Positions 1 to 13,503 of a stretch of 64,000 nucleotides of DNA are shown in pieces; position 1 is the first letter of the stretch, and each line of letters starts with the position of its first letter. The notes under the pieces were generated by a model. The model had not been told where the DNA came from. It saw only the letters and a program-made list of their open reading frames with translations, and did not search any database. The translations under genes and the position numbers were made by a program. Source of the stretch: Cryptomeria japonica (taxonomy: Eukaryota; Streptophyta; Pinopsida; Cupressales; Cupressaceae); contig NC_081407.1 of assembly GCF_030272615.1 (NCBI RefSeq), positions 375,017,018 through 375,081,017 of the forward strand, written 5' to 3'.

Positions 1-631
1 CCTATTTGATGGTAGCGTGAGCATTATTGTTATCCCATCTTAAGTACCTTCTAAGGTTGTTCATCAGGTATCTTCATAGTTGTTCGGATTTGATTTAGTT
101 GATTTGGAATCTACTTATTTAGACATGTGCATAGTTGACAAATCTTCCATGGCATGCAACATGAGACTATTCCGTCCATCTCATTTCATGGAGTTGCTTC
201 TACCTTGGCTATTGGATTTGTTTCTTTCCAAGGGGAGGAATATGGTTTCCATCTCTTGTATCTTCATTAACATTCATCCTCAGCCCTTCATTTTGGGCAT
301 CAAAGCTTATGTCTTATGAGGGGATACAGTGCATCTTCCTTTCTCGCCTATGGGGGAATATTGATTGTACTTATGTGACCAATATAATTTACTTGTGGGG
401 ATGTTTGGAGTCCTTCATTCTTAGTTACATGTACTCTTTTTCATTTTATTTTTATTTTTTATAGAGGAGTTTTCTCTGACAAGGTTTTTCTCATTTTAAT
501 TGTTTGTTAGAGTTGCATTGCTTTGTACATGGGTACCTAATCAAACCTTGTTTATGAGATTAATTCATGCTTGCATCTTTGTATTTATCATTGGCTCTTT
601 AGCTTATTCATAAGTTAATCTTAAGAGAGGG
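1..631 (+). other. Possible 3' untranslated tail of a degraded LTR element
   Basis: No convincing gene. A stretch near 463-500 reads like the region just before a 3' LTR in plant retroelements (a gagga-gttttctctgacaagg type phrase), and a purine run aagagaggg at about 623-631 could be a polypurine tract. The 79-codon open frame at 80-319 resembles no known protein. The reading as the tail of an element lying mostly outside the window is inference. Confidence 0.25.
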
Positions 632-1098
632 TGTTAGATTAATTAGGATATTATCTATATATATTTAATTAATTAGATCCTTCAATTATTTTATTCACTT
701 AAGCTAAACTGAGGTTCTTTTTTCTTTTATTTAATTAGGCTAATAATAACTTAAGTTGTCTCATTCATTATGATTGTGGCACTTGCCTCTAGCTAATTTA
801 ATCTTGCTTGAGGGTTTAGCCTAGGGTTTCATTCATCCTTTTCATAAGGATCCATTCATTCATTTGTAACATATTCTTTTGTGCAATCAATACAAAATGT
901 TTAGGTTGTTGAGCACATTATTCTTGCTTGATCTCCATTTTGTGATAGGTAGTGTTCTTGTAGATGTTTCTTGGTTGGTGAGATTTAATCATGAACTTCT
1001 ATAGCACTTACTCCGAACTTGATAATATTGAATATTGTTCTAAGTAGTTGTCTCATATTTTGTTAAATTGAATAGAGTTGTATAATATATAGTTAGAC
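632..1098 (+). mobile_element. Candidate LTR, family unknown
   Basis: Begins TGTTAGATTAATTAGG directly after a purine run that could be a polypurine tract, and contains phrases common in plant LTRs (cctagggtttcatt; a run ending caatcaatacaaaatg). The 3' boundary is a guess at tagttagaca. No second copy and no target duplication could be shown, so this stays a weak call. Confidence 0.25.
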
Positions 1099-4000
1099 AA
1101 GCGTAGAGATAGATCATTAATATGTCTGCAATAACAACTGATAGTGAGAGGGGTTGGGAAGGGAAGAAATACCAAATTTTGTTTGAATAATGAGGCTTAC
1201 ACAATTTTCCTTCCCACCCACTTGAATATTACCTTCTTTAACATTGAGAACACAACAATCACAATGGTTTGACTAATAGAGAGATTCAAATGTAATAACA
1301 TATTTAATTCATATAATTGATATTTTCACTAACTAAAAGTAATTAGGGATGATAGGTTTTGTGAGAGTGAGGAGAAGACATTCCAAGCAATGATATTTAT
1401 GACTAATTACATAGGAGGGTCTCTTGTAATCCAAATGCCACATCTATAGTAAAGCAATCATGGGTTTTCTATTCTAGTATATTAATCTATGCAATTTTTG
1501 AAAAATAATTATTAGAGAGTTCTTGCAAGTGTGAAAGGTATCATTATGCATCTAGTTGTCTTTTATCTAGTTCCTACACCTAGTAATCCTATTCATACAA
1601 TCCTAAATTAATTTAACTGTTTAGTTTTTGCACTTCATAGACACTTGACACATGCCTTCACACTTGTCCCAAGTGTTCTAAATGTGTCACACCCCTTGGA
1701 GAATTAGTAGGTCATTTTGTTTCAATTTCCTACTTCCTCCTTTATCTATATATGCAAGGAGATTTCATTGTACATTTACATGTTTTATGATAGATTATTG
1801 GCTATTGCATTGTGATTGATTGATTTGTGAAAGTTTTGAATTTTGTGTTCATTTCTTGTTGTTCCAAAAATTCCAACCTCTATTCAAGAACTAGAGATTG
1901 CATTCATGGAATATAATTAAAAATGTTTAGTTATAGTGGCCACTTGATCCATGTATTTTGGTATCTTATATTTGCTTCTTTAACTTTAGAACTTTACTTA
2001 CTACTATGCCTATGTTTGGTCATGGTGGCCTCCATATATAAATAATCTTGTTTTGATAATAATTGAATAATTGTGTGTGATACATCACTATCACTTTAAA
2101 TTTGGATGGGTTTAATTTTTTAGATAGCACATTGCAATAATGAATCAATTTTGTGATTATTTATTATATGAGTAAAAACATCCATAGATGTTATTGAATG
2201 GTAGATAAACAAATATAAATAATGTTACCAACCAAACACTACATAAATTGACTTCAACAATAAATAAATAAATATGAATTTAATCACAATACTTTTTATA
2301 TATGTATAATGACATCTAATAACACATACAAACACTACTACTATATGATTTATTAAAAACTTCAATCAATCGTAAAATTATAACTAATTATATTCTTTCA
2401 TTCATAAAAATGTCATCTTTGTTTATTATGTATGTAATAATTTTCTAATAAAATAAATGAATTTTAATGTCTATTATATCAACGACAACAAAAGTACAAC
2501 TTTAAGAAATAGAAATGAAAGTAGTTTCTTTTATAGTTCAGAGTGGCGATCTTTTATAGGTCTATAGATGACTCATAATAATATGAGACCAAGAGACATT
2601 TAACAGTACTACTACAAATGAAATATAATTCAAATGTAAAACAAATACAAATTTTCACTGCTATATTCACAATGACATGCAGGGATTTAAAATATTTCCA
2701 AGCAGAGACGTCCCTGCATATAAACAAGAGACGCATAGCGTCATGTTCCTGTCGAGTGTTCGAATTGTGAAAGCTAGAGTGGAAAAGGAAAAGTAGAGAA
2801 AAGTAGAGTAGAAAATGAAAAGTAGAGCATTGTATAAACGAAAGCATAAAAGATTATTGAGATCAATTGAACTTCACTCAAGTGTACATTATTTATTACT
2901 GTATACATGTGTATCATGAGCTATTTTCAATTAATAGGGCAAATGGGAGTTTATTGATCAAAAAATTGTAAAGCATATAACAAAATACCTAGCAAATGTA
3001 GGGGTACCAGTAGACCATAGAACACACCCTATCACAACTTTCATTGTTGTTTCAATAATGATCCAACATATCAAACTAACATTGAGAGCAAGTTAACTTT
3101 CTTGCCCAATAACTTCATGTACACATTTAAATAAAACTATTTCAAAATATATGGTCTACAAATTTGTACAATATGTTATGTACAATATTTTAAGAAAATG
3201 ATATATATTAATTATAAGCTACCATCTATGTCTAGTTGAAACAAAAACAAAAGCTACAACCCAAAAATAGTTAGATTGAAGTTGAACTTGTAAGGCACAT
3301 GAGCAAAGAGAACATACTCAACAATTCTCTATATTTGTAAATAATATGAAATGCTTATGTTGTTAAATTTTGAGTGTATAATAAGTAGAATATTTTAGCA
3401 GAACGAGAACCAAAAGCAACTTTTGACTAGGGATTCATAAGGAGGACAATTATAAGCAAATTTTTCATTATTATTCTATTGCACATTACAATCAATTTGC
3501 ACAAACAAATCAAACTTAGCTGTTATTAGTGGATGATTTCCACATAACAACATTAAAGAAAAAATCATTTGTAAATAATTTGAAGTCATAAAATAAATAA
3601 AACAATAAATTTTATACTTGTATTAAGTTCTGTCAGCATTATGACAAAAAATTGAACTAATTTATGCCCTTATTTAATTTGAACTTGCATTCAATATTAT
3701 ATCATATAAAATTTAAACCTAAACCAAACCAATTCAAGTTAGCATAATCAATAGGTAAAATGCATGTGAAATAGATTAAATTTAGTCAATTTTTTTGAAA
3801 TTCTTTTACTCCAGGAAGGAAGAATAATGCTTGGAAATTTTTAAAAGAAAAAATATGTTTGATTTTGTTCTAATTTTGCCATAAACAAAAAGATTCAGAT
3901 CATCTGTACTGACTCTAAACATTTCAAAAAGATATAAATATATTTAGTCTTTCTGGATTCAATTAATCTAGATTAAAATTTTCATTTCTTATTAAAATAC

Positions 4001-7000
4001 TTTGTATATCTATATATTTTTTTTAATTTGACTTCCTAAGATAGAAATTGAGAGCACAGAAGCAAAAGTGGTTTCTAAATGTTGGAAGGAAAGCTGTTTA
4101 AAAAGACATGGTAATTTGTGGGAAGACCACATGCATCAAACAAACAGCTGCCAAGAGCCTTAGACGATAGCTGTCAAAGCCAGGGCAAACTAGTAAATCA
4201 CACTGCCATTTCTCATGCTGAACCTCTAATATTTCTGTATTCCCCTCATTTGGAAGAAACTCAGTAGCTAAAAGAACAAAACAAAAGGAAAAATGGCGAA
4301 ATCAATCCTTGTCTAATTTCACTGTTTTTAATTTTTAGAGCTTATTGCTATTTTTTAAATAACTCTCCAGGGGGACTTTAGACTGACTTTTTTCTGGGAG
4401 GTTCTGCTTGTGCTTATAATTGATCCCTATTAATAAAATTTAAAATTATTTTCTACAATGAATATTTTTTAAATATTATTTCCAACAACTCTGTTATGAA
4501 GGAGTACTTGGATGGTTTCATTAAGAAAAATTACAGGTGAGTACAAATGCAGCTACCCCAATTAGGAAAAATTGATTGCAAATTACCACAATAAATTAAA
4601 TTTTTTTATCTCTGTTGTTTCTAATAGAACTACAAAGTATGCATAACAACCAATTTTTCTGAATTGGATTTACATATTCAAAATTTTCTGATTCAAAGTC
4701 GAATGTGTTAAGCATATGACTAGATTAACCCTGCCGTCAATGTCCATGAAAAAATCCCTGTGAAATTTCGTAAGAAATATCAGGAGACTGTTTTAAAAAG
4801 AAAAAGAGAAAAAAAATTATGAAGTAGACTTAACTGGGAAAATTAGAAGCAGAAGACAAAAAGAATTTTCAAATACAGTAACAAAAGACACAACAAACTT
4901 ACTTTGTGAAAAATCAATACCATGCAATTCATCTAGTCTTTCCAGTCTTCTCAGTCTTGGTAGTCTCTAGTCATAGTAGTTTCCAGATTGCCTCGTTTTC
5001 TCCAAGCTTCTCAGCTGCTACAATGTAAATATTGATATGATAACTTCCAGATACGATAGAGGAATCTTTTTTTTAGTTAATTCCAGTCTAGAATTTTTGT
5101 GGAATCATTAGGGGAAAAATTCAGAACGTGAAAAAAAAAATGAATAAATTAGCCTCAGAATAGTTAGGGGAAAAGTCCACAACATGGAAAAAAATGAATA
5201 AATTAGCCTAACCATAATAGAGTAAGCCATTTCAATAAAACTAAAGAACTTCCACAAAATTTCAAAAAACTTGTGAAGCTGCAAAATGAAAATATGTTTA
5301 CCTCAATATTTGCACGAAGCCTGGGTAAAAAGGATGTCAAGTTATATAGCTCAAGTTACAGAGCTCTTTCGAATGGTATTCCAATTGTTTTGTGGACAGA
5401 CAGGGTGTCAATTGTATTTTACCCAATTTGAAAATTAAAGCTTATCACAATTTCTTAATTTTCTTATAATTAAAGGAATTTTTATACCAGGAATGAGTTC
5501 AGCTATATCCCTGGTTTTATTTAGAACCCTCTTTTTATATTTCAGATTTTCCATTTAATTCATTTTTGTTTATTGTAACATGCCAGATAAATTTTGAATA
5601 AATTTTGAAACCTGCAGAATTTTGCTTTTTGGAAAGCACTAAGCATTACATTGTTTACAATGGCTGAGCGTAACACCCAACACAGCTTCACGCCTAAACT
5701 AAAGAAACAGATTTAGAAAAATGCCTCTGCTCTAAACTAAAGAAACGGATTTAGAAAAGAGAAATAAACCTGAAAAAACAACTACAAAACAGAGGATTTG
5801 GTTCTGGCTAAATTTCTTTGCACCGTTTGCCGCAAGAATGAAGACTCCAACAATTGCACAGATTTAGGATCAGAAACAAGGGTTTTCTAAACATACCTCT
5901 TTAGTACTCAAATAAAAGTATTCGCTTCTCTTGGCTGCCTGAAATAAGCCACTGCTAAGCTTTTATGTATTTGCAGAACACCACAAACCAACAGTTGATT
6001 TAGAAACAGCTAGAAACATCGATAGACAAAGAAAGCTACCACACAAATATGCATTAATGCGATGTCAAGTTACACAGCTCTTGCAATGGACCTCTGTAAA
6101 AGTTATGTCAAGTTACAGAGCTCTTTAGAATGGTATTCCAATAGTTTTGTGGACAGACGTAGCGAAATGAGCTAGAAAACATGGAAATGAGCCAAGAAAA
6201 CCCGTTTGCAGAACTTTGTTTGCAGAACTTTCATAGTTTTGATTGAAAAAATTTAGACTTGTGTATGTCGGATGTTTCCAGAAACCTCTGCTATAAGCTT
6301 TTGTGTATGTCGGATGTTTCCAGAAACCTCTTCTATAAGCTTTGTATATATCAGATGTTTCCAGAAATCTAGTACGAACTAAAATAAATAGGTAAAAAAT
6401 ACTGTAATCTGGTTGGATAACCAAGAAAAGTTTCTTTTTTATAAAAAAATTTGCAGCATCCTCCAATCATAATTGGAAAAAATGATTTATTATTAATTAT
6501 TAAAATGTTTTTAATATTGAAACATTAGAAAAAAAATAAAAAACTAAAAAATTCTCTAATGTGATTGGATAGCTATAAAAGCATTTTTGCATCCAACGAT
6601 TGCGTTAGTTTCTGCTTGTCGGCAGGAACTAATAAGAATCAGTGATATGCATTCAATGGTGACCAGTAAACTAAACAGGTCGTATGTTAACTCTTTCATA
6701 TACTAACAACATAAGAACTTTCTCTTGATACTTCAGTATTCCAAGCATTTAACTTAACCAAACTATTCACATAAAATTCAACCAGATAAATTAATTTAAA
6801 AATATATAAAATATTTAGTGACATGGTAGAAGAAAATTCTAGTTGATGTTTTTTAAGTGAAAATTAAAATAAATAGTAGAGGAAAATAAAAACGGCATGT
6901 GTATTTGTGGGGTGATTTTCAACTTGTAATAGTATAATAATGTCAATGCATATAATTTTTTTATTATTAATACGTGATTAAATTATTAATTATTGAGTAA

Positions 7001-7105
7001 TATTATTAATGTAAAAAAAGTCGATAATTTAATTTAAGGTTTTGAACTTGTATTATAATTAGATCAAAAATTTGTATTATTATTGGACCAATTAATTTAA
7101 ATTTA
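1099..7105. other. AT-rich intergenic spacer, no gene seen
   Basis: About 6 kb of AT-rich sequence without a convincing coding region; the short open frames at 2554-2847 and 6125-6466 (minus) are low complexity or repeat-derived. It holds small internal duplications, listed separately: a gtcaagtta..cagagctcttt block at about 5335-5405 and again at 6104-6160, a doubled ctaaactaaagaaac phrase at 5694-5757, and a short minisatellite at 6257-6372. Confidence 0.6.
6257..6372. repeat. Minisatellite, about 2.5 copies of a 45-50 bp unit
   Basis: The phrase gtatgtcggatgtttccaga followed by aacctcttctataagctt occurs at about 6263, 6303 and, degraded, 6345. On the minus strand it gives a short repeated peptide containing RGFWKHPTYTK, which explains the 113-codon open frame there. 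There is no sign of a real protein. Confidence 0.6.
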
Positions 7106-8249
7106 TGTTGAAGTTTGTTGATAGCATGAGCTTGTATGGTTTTCACTGATGTCAAACCTGGTTATCCAAATGAATGTTATTCTAGATATGTTTTTGGTTG
7201 TTTCAAAATTTTGTTTTATGTTGTAGTTAATGTTTTTGGTGTTTGTTGTGTCATCCTTTATTCAAGGTGGTTTAGAAAGCTTTTGGTGCCCTCTGAATAT
7301 GTTGCTAATTGTATTGCGGTTTAGTGGATAATATTCTTTTGGTCCGGATATGTGTTGGAAGATGTGTTAAGATGTTAATTTGGGTCTCACCTTGGCGTGT
7401 GGAGATCCGCATGGAGTATTTTGCATCGGAAGAGGTTATATGGCCAATTGGTTATTATTTCTACATGTTACGTTTTGTAATGCCATTGGAGTATGTGTTA
7501 GTGTGTGCGGTTTGTTGGATCAATCGTGAAAGAATGTATTGTGATATGTTTTGGTTCCCTCTTTCTCTTGGAGTAGACCAATTTAAGTATTTTAGGTCCG
7601 GGTGGTTTATTTTGTGTAATATTTCTTATTCTATTTTGGTTGACCCTTAATTAGAATTTCAATGGTGTATCTCATATTAAGATGTGTAGATGGATGAGTT
7701 GTGTGTGAATGGGAAGTGAACTATGTGAGAAGTGTATGCGAAAGATTTGCAGGAAGATTTGCAAGATAACGCGTTGGGAAAGTGAATATTATTAGAGATG
7801 TTTTCCATGATGTGGATTGCTTGATTTAGTTGTTCAAGGACAATTTCATGTTCAAGAGAATCCTTCTCAATTTCAATTCAGTTATTTCATTCATTGTTGA
7901 TTGACATTGAGTCCTTTGGCAATCATTTGTATTTTGTCCCAAAGAGGTGTTCTTCAGCTCTGCAAGTCCTCTTTGTATCTTGCTTAAGGTTGTGCACCTT
8001 ATTTCTGCAAGTCCTTCAAGTGTTGGTGCTCCTCGACAGTAAACCTAAAACATTGTAAACATTATTATTCACATTGTGAGTTAGATTTTCATCATGGTTT
8101 TTTCCTATTTGGGCTTTTCATGTAAATATGGTGTTCATGTGCTAATGTGTTAATGCTAAGTAAGTTAATGTTCAATGTTTATTAATAATTTTGATTTTGA
8201 AGTTTCAGATTGATTCACCCCCCCTCTTAGTCTTGTCGGGTGCTCAACA
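7106..8249 (+). mobile_element. Solo LTR, copia (SIRE-like) type
   Basis: Starts TGTTGAAG and ends GGTGCTCAACA, so it has TG..CA ends. The 5 bp before it (attta, 7101-7105) and after it (atttt, 8250-8254) differ at one base, as expected for an aged target duplication. The 3' part (gattcacccccccctcttag) and the phrase catggttttttcctatttgggcttttcatg resemble the corresponding part of the copia 3 LTRs in this window. No internal region or partner LTR is present, so I read it as a solo LTR of about 1.14 kb. The open frames at 7136-7650 inside it are not genes. Confidence 0.6.
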
Positions 8250-8800
8250 ATTTTTTAATCACAACAACACATTAATCACACCATAATTAATAAAATATTA
8301 AGAAATAATTATGTGTAAATTAAGTTAGTCCTTTATCTAATATGTTGAATTTTCATAAAGAATATTTGAAATCTTCACTTTGTGCATATTTAAGGAAGTA
8401 GGCTAGAAAACATGGTTTGATCTAAAAAATAAAATAAAAATAGACACACTTTTGTGAGATTGTACTTATTGTTATATGATCATAAATTGTTGGACTATAC
8501 ACTAAATGCAATAATATTTTATTTTATTAACCCTTAAATAACTATCTAATATAACTTTTATATTTGTATTAAGCTAAATGGAGTTAAAAATTGAATTGTT
8601 ATCTATTAAAACACAACTCATGAAAATTTACCACTACACCAACCTTCCAAAGACATTATCTAATATTATTATAATTTTAAAATACAACTTGGAAATCTCA
8701 AGAAAATTGAAGTGGCCAAATTTATGGAGCTAATTTTGTACCTAACTCCACCAATTCAATTCTGCATTGTCCTCACTTTTACATATATTACAAAGTGAAA

Positions 8801-8877
<77 letters not shown>

Positions 8878-10149
8878 TTCTTTGTATATATATCTTGCGG
8901 TAACTTTAGTTTATGCATTATGTATGTGATTTTGTGGATACTATTTTTAATGGAAAAACATGTGAATCGGGGTTCTTTTTTTTATCATGATAGAAACATG
9001 CCCATGGCTACAATCCTAGCATTTGCTGAAGTATGTTTTAGTACTCAAAATTTCATCCTAATACTCTAGAAGACAAAATCTGAAAGTTCTTGGGAAAATA
9101 AAGTAAGCATACAATCATGTTGGATTCATGATCACATTTAGGTGGATTTTAGAAAATTAATTTGAGAAAGATGATTCTTCCATGCTTGTAGCTCTACTCA
9201 ATTCAAGAAGGGTGTTTCTATAGATCTTTATGGGTTATAAATTCATAAAATGACCACATGAACTACTAAACCATATGATTAGGACATTCTAAGAGGTTGT
9301 CACTATATTTCCTTCATACAAATATGCATAACTTTGCACAACTAACACATATGCAAGCTCACAAAGGATGTAAAAAAGACATGTAGCATCAAATTTATGA
9401 AAATTAGTAAGACATATAACTTATTCACAATTTATGAATACTCCAATAGATGATTAATCATTTAAAAGATTGGTCAAATTGCTAAGAAATTATTTGGCAT
9501 ATTGATATATGGGAAAAAAAGTTAGTTCCTAGCTAAAGGGGTGCCTCAGAAGGCGGATGGGGTTTTGTGGACCGAGGAAGAGAAGATGTCAATGGGAGAG
9601 TGCCTTCAAAGAATGATAGAGCTGATGGATAAGATGAAGAAGTAAAATGAGAAAAAAGATTAAGCATCTAGAAGGGGAAATTGGCAAAATCCAGGAAACT
9701 GGGTAAAAGTACGGATCTGTGTCGCACCTAGAGCTAATATGTGCGATCCAGCCAAAAGGATTCCAACTAGACCAATGTGGCATTCACGTGACATCGTCGT
9801 GGCAAAGGGGTTCCAACCAGAACCCCTTTTCTATATAAGCTGCAAAAAAGGCTTTTCGCCTCATTTTGCACTAACTGGCTTAGAGTTTAGCGACCAAGGA
9901 GAAGAAGGGGGCAAAGAAATTAGTGTTAATATATTACTGTTTTAGTTTTTTTTCATAATTTTGTATATTTCATTAGTTTTTTAGTTTTTTAATGCTTAAT
10001 AATATATTAATTTTAATTTTTTTAATGCTTAATAATATATTAGTTTTAAAATTATTTAATGGTTAAATTTTTTTAATGGTTAATATATTTTAATGGTTAA
10101 AAACTTTTAATGCTTAATTATTTATAAATGTTGTACACATATACAATTA
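8250..10149. other. Intergenic spacer with microsatellite and TATA-bearing segment
   Basis: No gene found. Contains a (CT)n(TA)n run (8802-8875). A less AT-rich segment at about 9540-9945 has a TATA-like ctatataagc near 9832, preceded by the short inverted repeat ggggttc-caacca-gaacccc. An AT-rich block of repeated aatgcttaataatatatta phrases (about 9985-10130) leads into the satellite. Confidence 0.5.
8802..8875. repeat. (CT)n followed by (TA)n microsatellite
   Basis: About 34 bp of CT dinucleotides run directly into about 40 bp of TA dinucleotides. Confidence 0.95.
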
Positions 10150-13100
10150 GATGTTAAAATTTTATCCTACGACCCCTTAGCACATACTAGGACCTCTTAA
10201 GACACTTAGGAGAACTTAGTACATCCTAGGACCTTGTAAGGCATCATACAAGCCCTTAATACATCCTAGGAGCTATTAAGACATGAACAACCCCTTAATA
10301 CATCCTAAAATGACTTTTAACCCCTTTCAGCATCCTAGCATGTATAACATAAGACCCCATACGACACCATAAGACCCCTTATGTTTGTAACAACCCCTTA
10401 TGACCTTTAATGACTCCTTAAAACCCCTTATGTGCCCTAATGACCCCTATTGACCCCATATGACCCCTTAGGGTAATCTAGTGTCATAAGGGGTCATACG
10501 GTGTCGTTAGGGGTCATATGTGGTCCTAAGGGGCCACACAACATTTGTGACCCCTTAGAACCCCATATGACCCCTTTTTATGTCCTAGTAGGTGCAACAT
10601 AACTTTTAGGACACCATATGACCCCATAGGGTCATATAGTGTTATAAGAGGTCATATGGGGTCCTAAGGGCTCACACATGTGTTCTAACACATGTGTGAC
10701 CCCTTAGGACCCCATATGATGCCTTTTGAAGTACTAGTAGGTACATCATACCTCTTAGGATACCATATGACCCCATAGGGTCATATAATGTCATACGGGG
10801 TCATATGTGGTCACACATATGTTAGAACACACGTGTGACCCATTAAGACCCCATATGACCCCTTTTAAATTCCTAGTAGGTACACCATACCCCTTAGGAC
10901 ACCATATGACCCCATAGGATCATATACTATCCTAAGGGGTCATATGGGGTCCAAAGGGGCCATGGATGTGTTTTAACAAGTGTGACCCCTTAGGATCCCA
11001 TATGACACCTCTTAACATCTTAGTAGGTGCAACATACCTCTTACGACACCATATGACCCCATAGGGTCATATAGTGTCCTAAGGGGTCTTGTGGGGTACT
11101 AAGGGGTCACACATGTGTTAGGACACCATATGACCCCTTAGGACCTCATATGACCTCTTTTAAAGTCCTAGTAGGTACAACATACCTCTTAGGACACCAT
11201 ATGATCCCATAGGTTCATATAGTGTCGTATGGGGTTATATGGTGTCCTAAGGGATCACACATGTGTTAGAACACACGTGTCACCCGTTAGGACCTATATG
11301 ACCACTTTTAAACTCCTAGTAGGTACAACATACCTCTTAGGACACCATATAGGGTCATATAGTTTCCTAAGGGGTCATATGGGGTCCTAAGGGGTCACAC
11401 ATGTGTGGCCCCTTAGGACCCCATATGACCCCTTTTAAAGTCATAGTAAGTATAAAATACCTCTTAGGACACCATATGACCCCATAGGGTCATATAGTGT
11501 CCTAAGGGGTCATATGGTGTCTTTAGGGGTCATATGGGCTCCTAAGGGGCCACACATGTGTTAGAAGACATGTGTGGCCCCTTAACACATGTATGGCCCC
11601 GTAGGACCCCATATGATCCCTAAGGACACCATATGACCCCATAGGATCATATAGTGTCCTAAGGGGTCATATGGGGTCTAAAGGGTCCATGGATGTGTTT
11701 TAACATGTGTGACCCCTTAGGACCCCATATGACCCCTTTTAACATCCTAGTAGGTGCAACATACCTCTTAGGACACCATATGATTCTATAGGGTCATATA
11801 GTGTCCAAAGGGGTCATATGGGGTACTAAGGGGTCACAAAATTATTCTAACACATGTGTAACCCCTTAGGACCCCATATGACATCTTTTAAAGTCCTAGT
11901 AGGTACAACATACCTCTTAAGACACCATATGGCCCCATAGGTTCATATAGTGGCGTATGGGGTCCTAAGGGGTCACACATGTGTCACCCATTAGGATGCC
12001 ATATGACCCCTTTTAAAGTCCTAGTAGGTACAACATACCCCTTAGGACACCATAAGACCCCATAGGGTCATATAGTGTCCTAAGGGGTCATATGGGGTCC
12101 TAAGGGACCACCCATGTGTTATAACATGTGTGAGCCCTTAGGACCCCATATGACCCCTTTTAAAGTACTATTAGGTACAACATACCTCTTAGGATACAAT
12201 ATGACCCCATAAGGTCATATAGTGTTGTTTCGTACAGGGTCATATGGGGTCACACATGTGTTAGAGCACGTGTGATCCCTTAGGATCCCATATGACCCAT
12301 TTTAAAGTCCCAGTAGGTTCAAAATACCCCTTAGGACACCATATGACCCCATAGGGTCATATAGTGTCCTAAGTAGTCATATGGGGTCCTAAGGGGCCAC
12401 ACATGTGTTCTAATAGATGTGTGACCCCATATGACCCCTTAGGACACCACAGGATCATATGGTGTTCTAAGGGGTCATATGGGGTCCTAAGTGACCCCAC
12501 ATGTGTTCTAACACATGTTTCACCTCTTAGGACCCCATATGACCCCTTTTAAAGGCCTAGTAGGTACAACATACCCCTTAGGACCCCATATGACTATTTA
12601 GGACACCATAGGGTCATATAGTGTCCTAAGGGGTCATATGGAGTTGTAAGGCGCCACACATACATTTTCTAACACATGTGTGACCCCTTAGGACCCTATA
12701 TGACCCCTTTTAAAGTCCTTGTAGGTACAACATAAGCTCAAATGGACACCATATGACCCCTTAGGACACCATAGGGTCAAATGGTGTTCTAAAGGGTTAT
12801 ATGGGGTCCTAAGGGACCACACATGTGATCTAACACATGTGTGACCCCTTAGGACCCCATATGACCCCTTTTAAAGTCCTACTAGGTACAACATACCCCT
12901 TAGGACCCCATATGACCGTTTAGGACAACATAGGGTCATATAGTGTCCTAAGGGGTCATATGGGGTTGTAAGGGGCCACACATACATTTTATAACACATG
13001 TGTGACCCCTTAGGACCCTATATGACCCCTTAGGAAACCATAGGGTCATATGGTATTCTAAGGGGTCATGTATGGGGTCCCAAGGTGCCACACATGTGTG

Positions 13101-13454
13101 ACCCCTTGGGACCCCATATGACATCTTTGAAAGTCATAGTCGGTATAACATACCCCCTAATACATGGACGACCCCTTAATACATCCTAGGACATCTTTTG
13201 ACCCCTTTTAGCATCTTAGCATGTATAACATAAGAAATCTTATGACCTCTAATGATCCCTTAAGACCCCTTATGACTCCTAATGACCCCTACTAACCCCA
13301 TTTGACCCCATAGGATCATACACCATAGGACCTCATAGGATCATATAGTGTCCTAAGGGGTCATATGGGGTCCTAAGGGGCCACACATGTGTTCTAATAC
13401 ATGTGTGACCCCTTAGGACCCCATATGACCCTTTTAAAGTCATAGTAGGTACAA
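10150..13454. repeat. Palindrome-rich satellite array, left part
   Basis: Degenerate tandem monomers, about 145-160 bp apart judged by the recurring anchor tcctagtaggtacaacatac (for example near 10735, 10875, 11025, 11167, 11745, 11890, 12015, 12880). Each monomer can fold into two hairpins. One is ggacaccatatgaccc..gggtcatatagtgtcc. The other has arms of nearly 40 bp, running ggggtcatatggggtcctaa..cacatgtgt and back as acacatgtg..ttaggacccc, round a loop of about 6 bases (tctaac). Deleted or fused monomers occur. The array continues after transposon A. Confidence 0.9.
13451..13454. repeat. Target site duplication ACAA, left copy of transposon A
   Basis: Matches ACAA at 32329-32332. The satellite consensus aggtACAAcatacc is cut exactly here. 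Confidence 0.9.
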
Positions 13455-13503
13455 GGGTAAGTGCACAAAGATGGTGGTAAAAAAGGGGGCTATAAGTGGA
13501 CAC
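13455..13503 (+). repeat. Left TIR of transposon A
   Basis: The first 24 bp pair with the inverted right end with one mismatch. A short insertion follows, then AAGTGGACAC also pairs. Confidence 0.9.

Noticed and set aside
2554..2847. 97-codon minus-strand frame with hydrophobic stretches
   Set aside because: AT-rich sequence, no known domain, no supporting signals; likely chance.
7136..7650. Two open frames resembling small membrane proteins
   Set aside because: They lie inside a solo LTR and have hydrophobic, T-rich composition without any recognisable domain.
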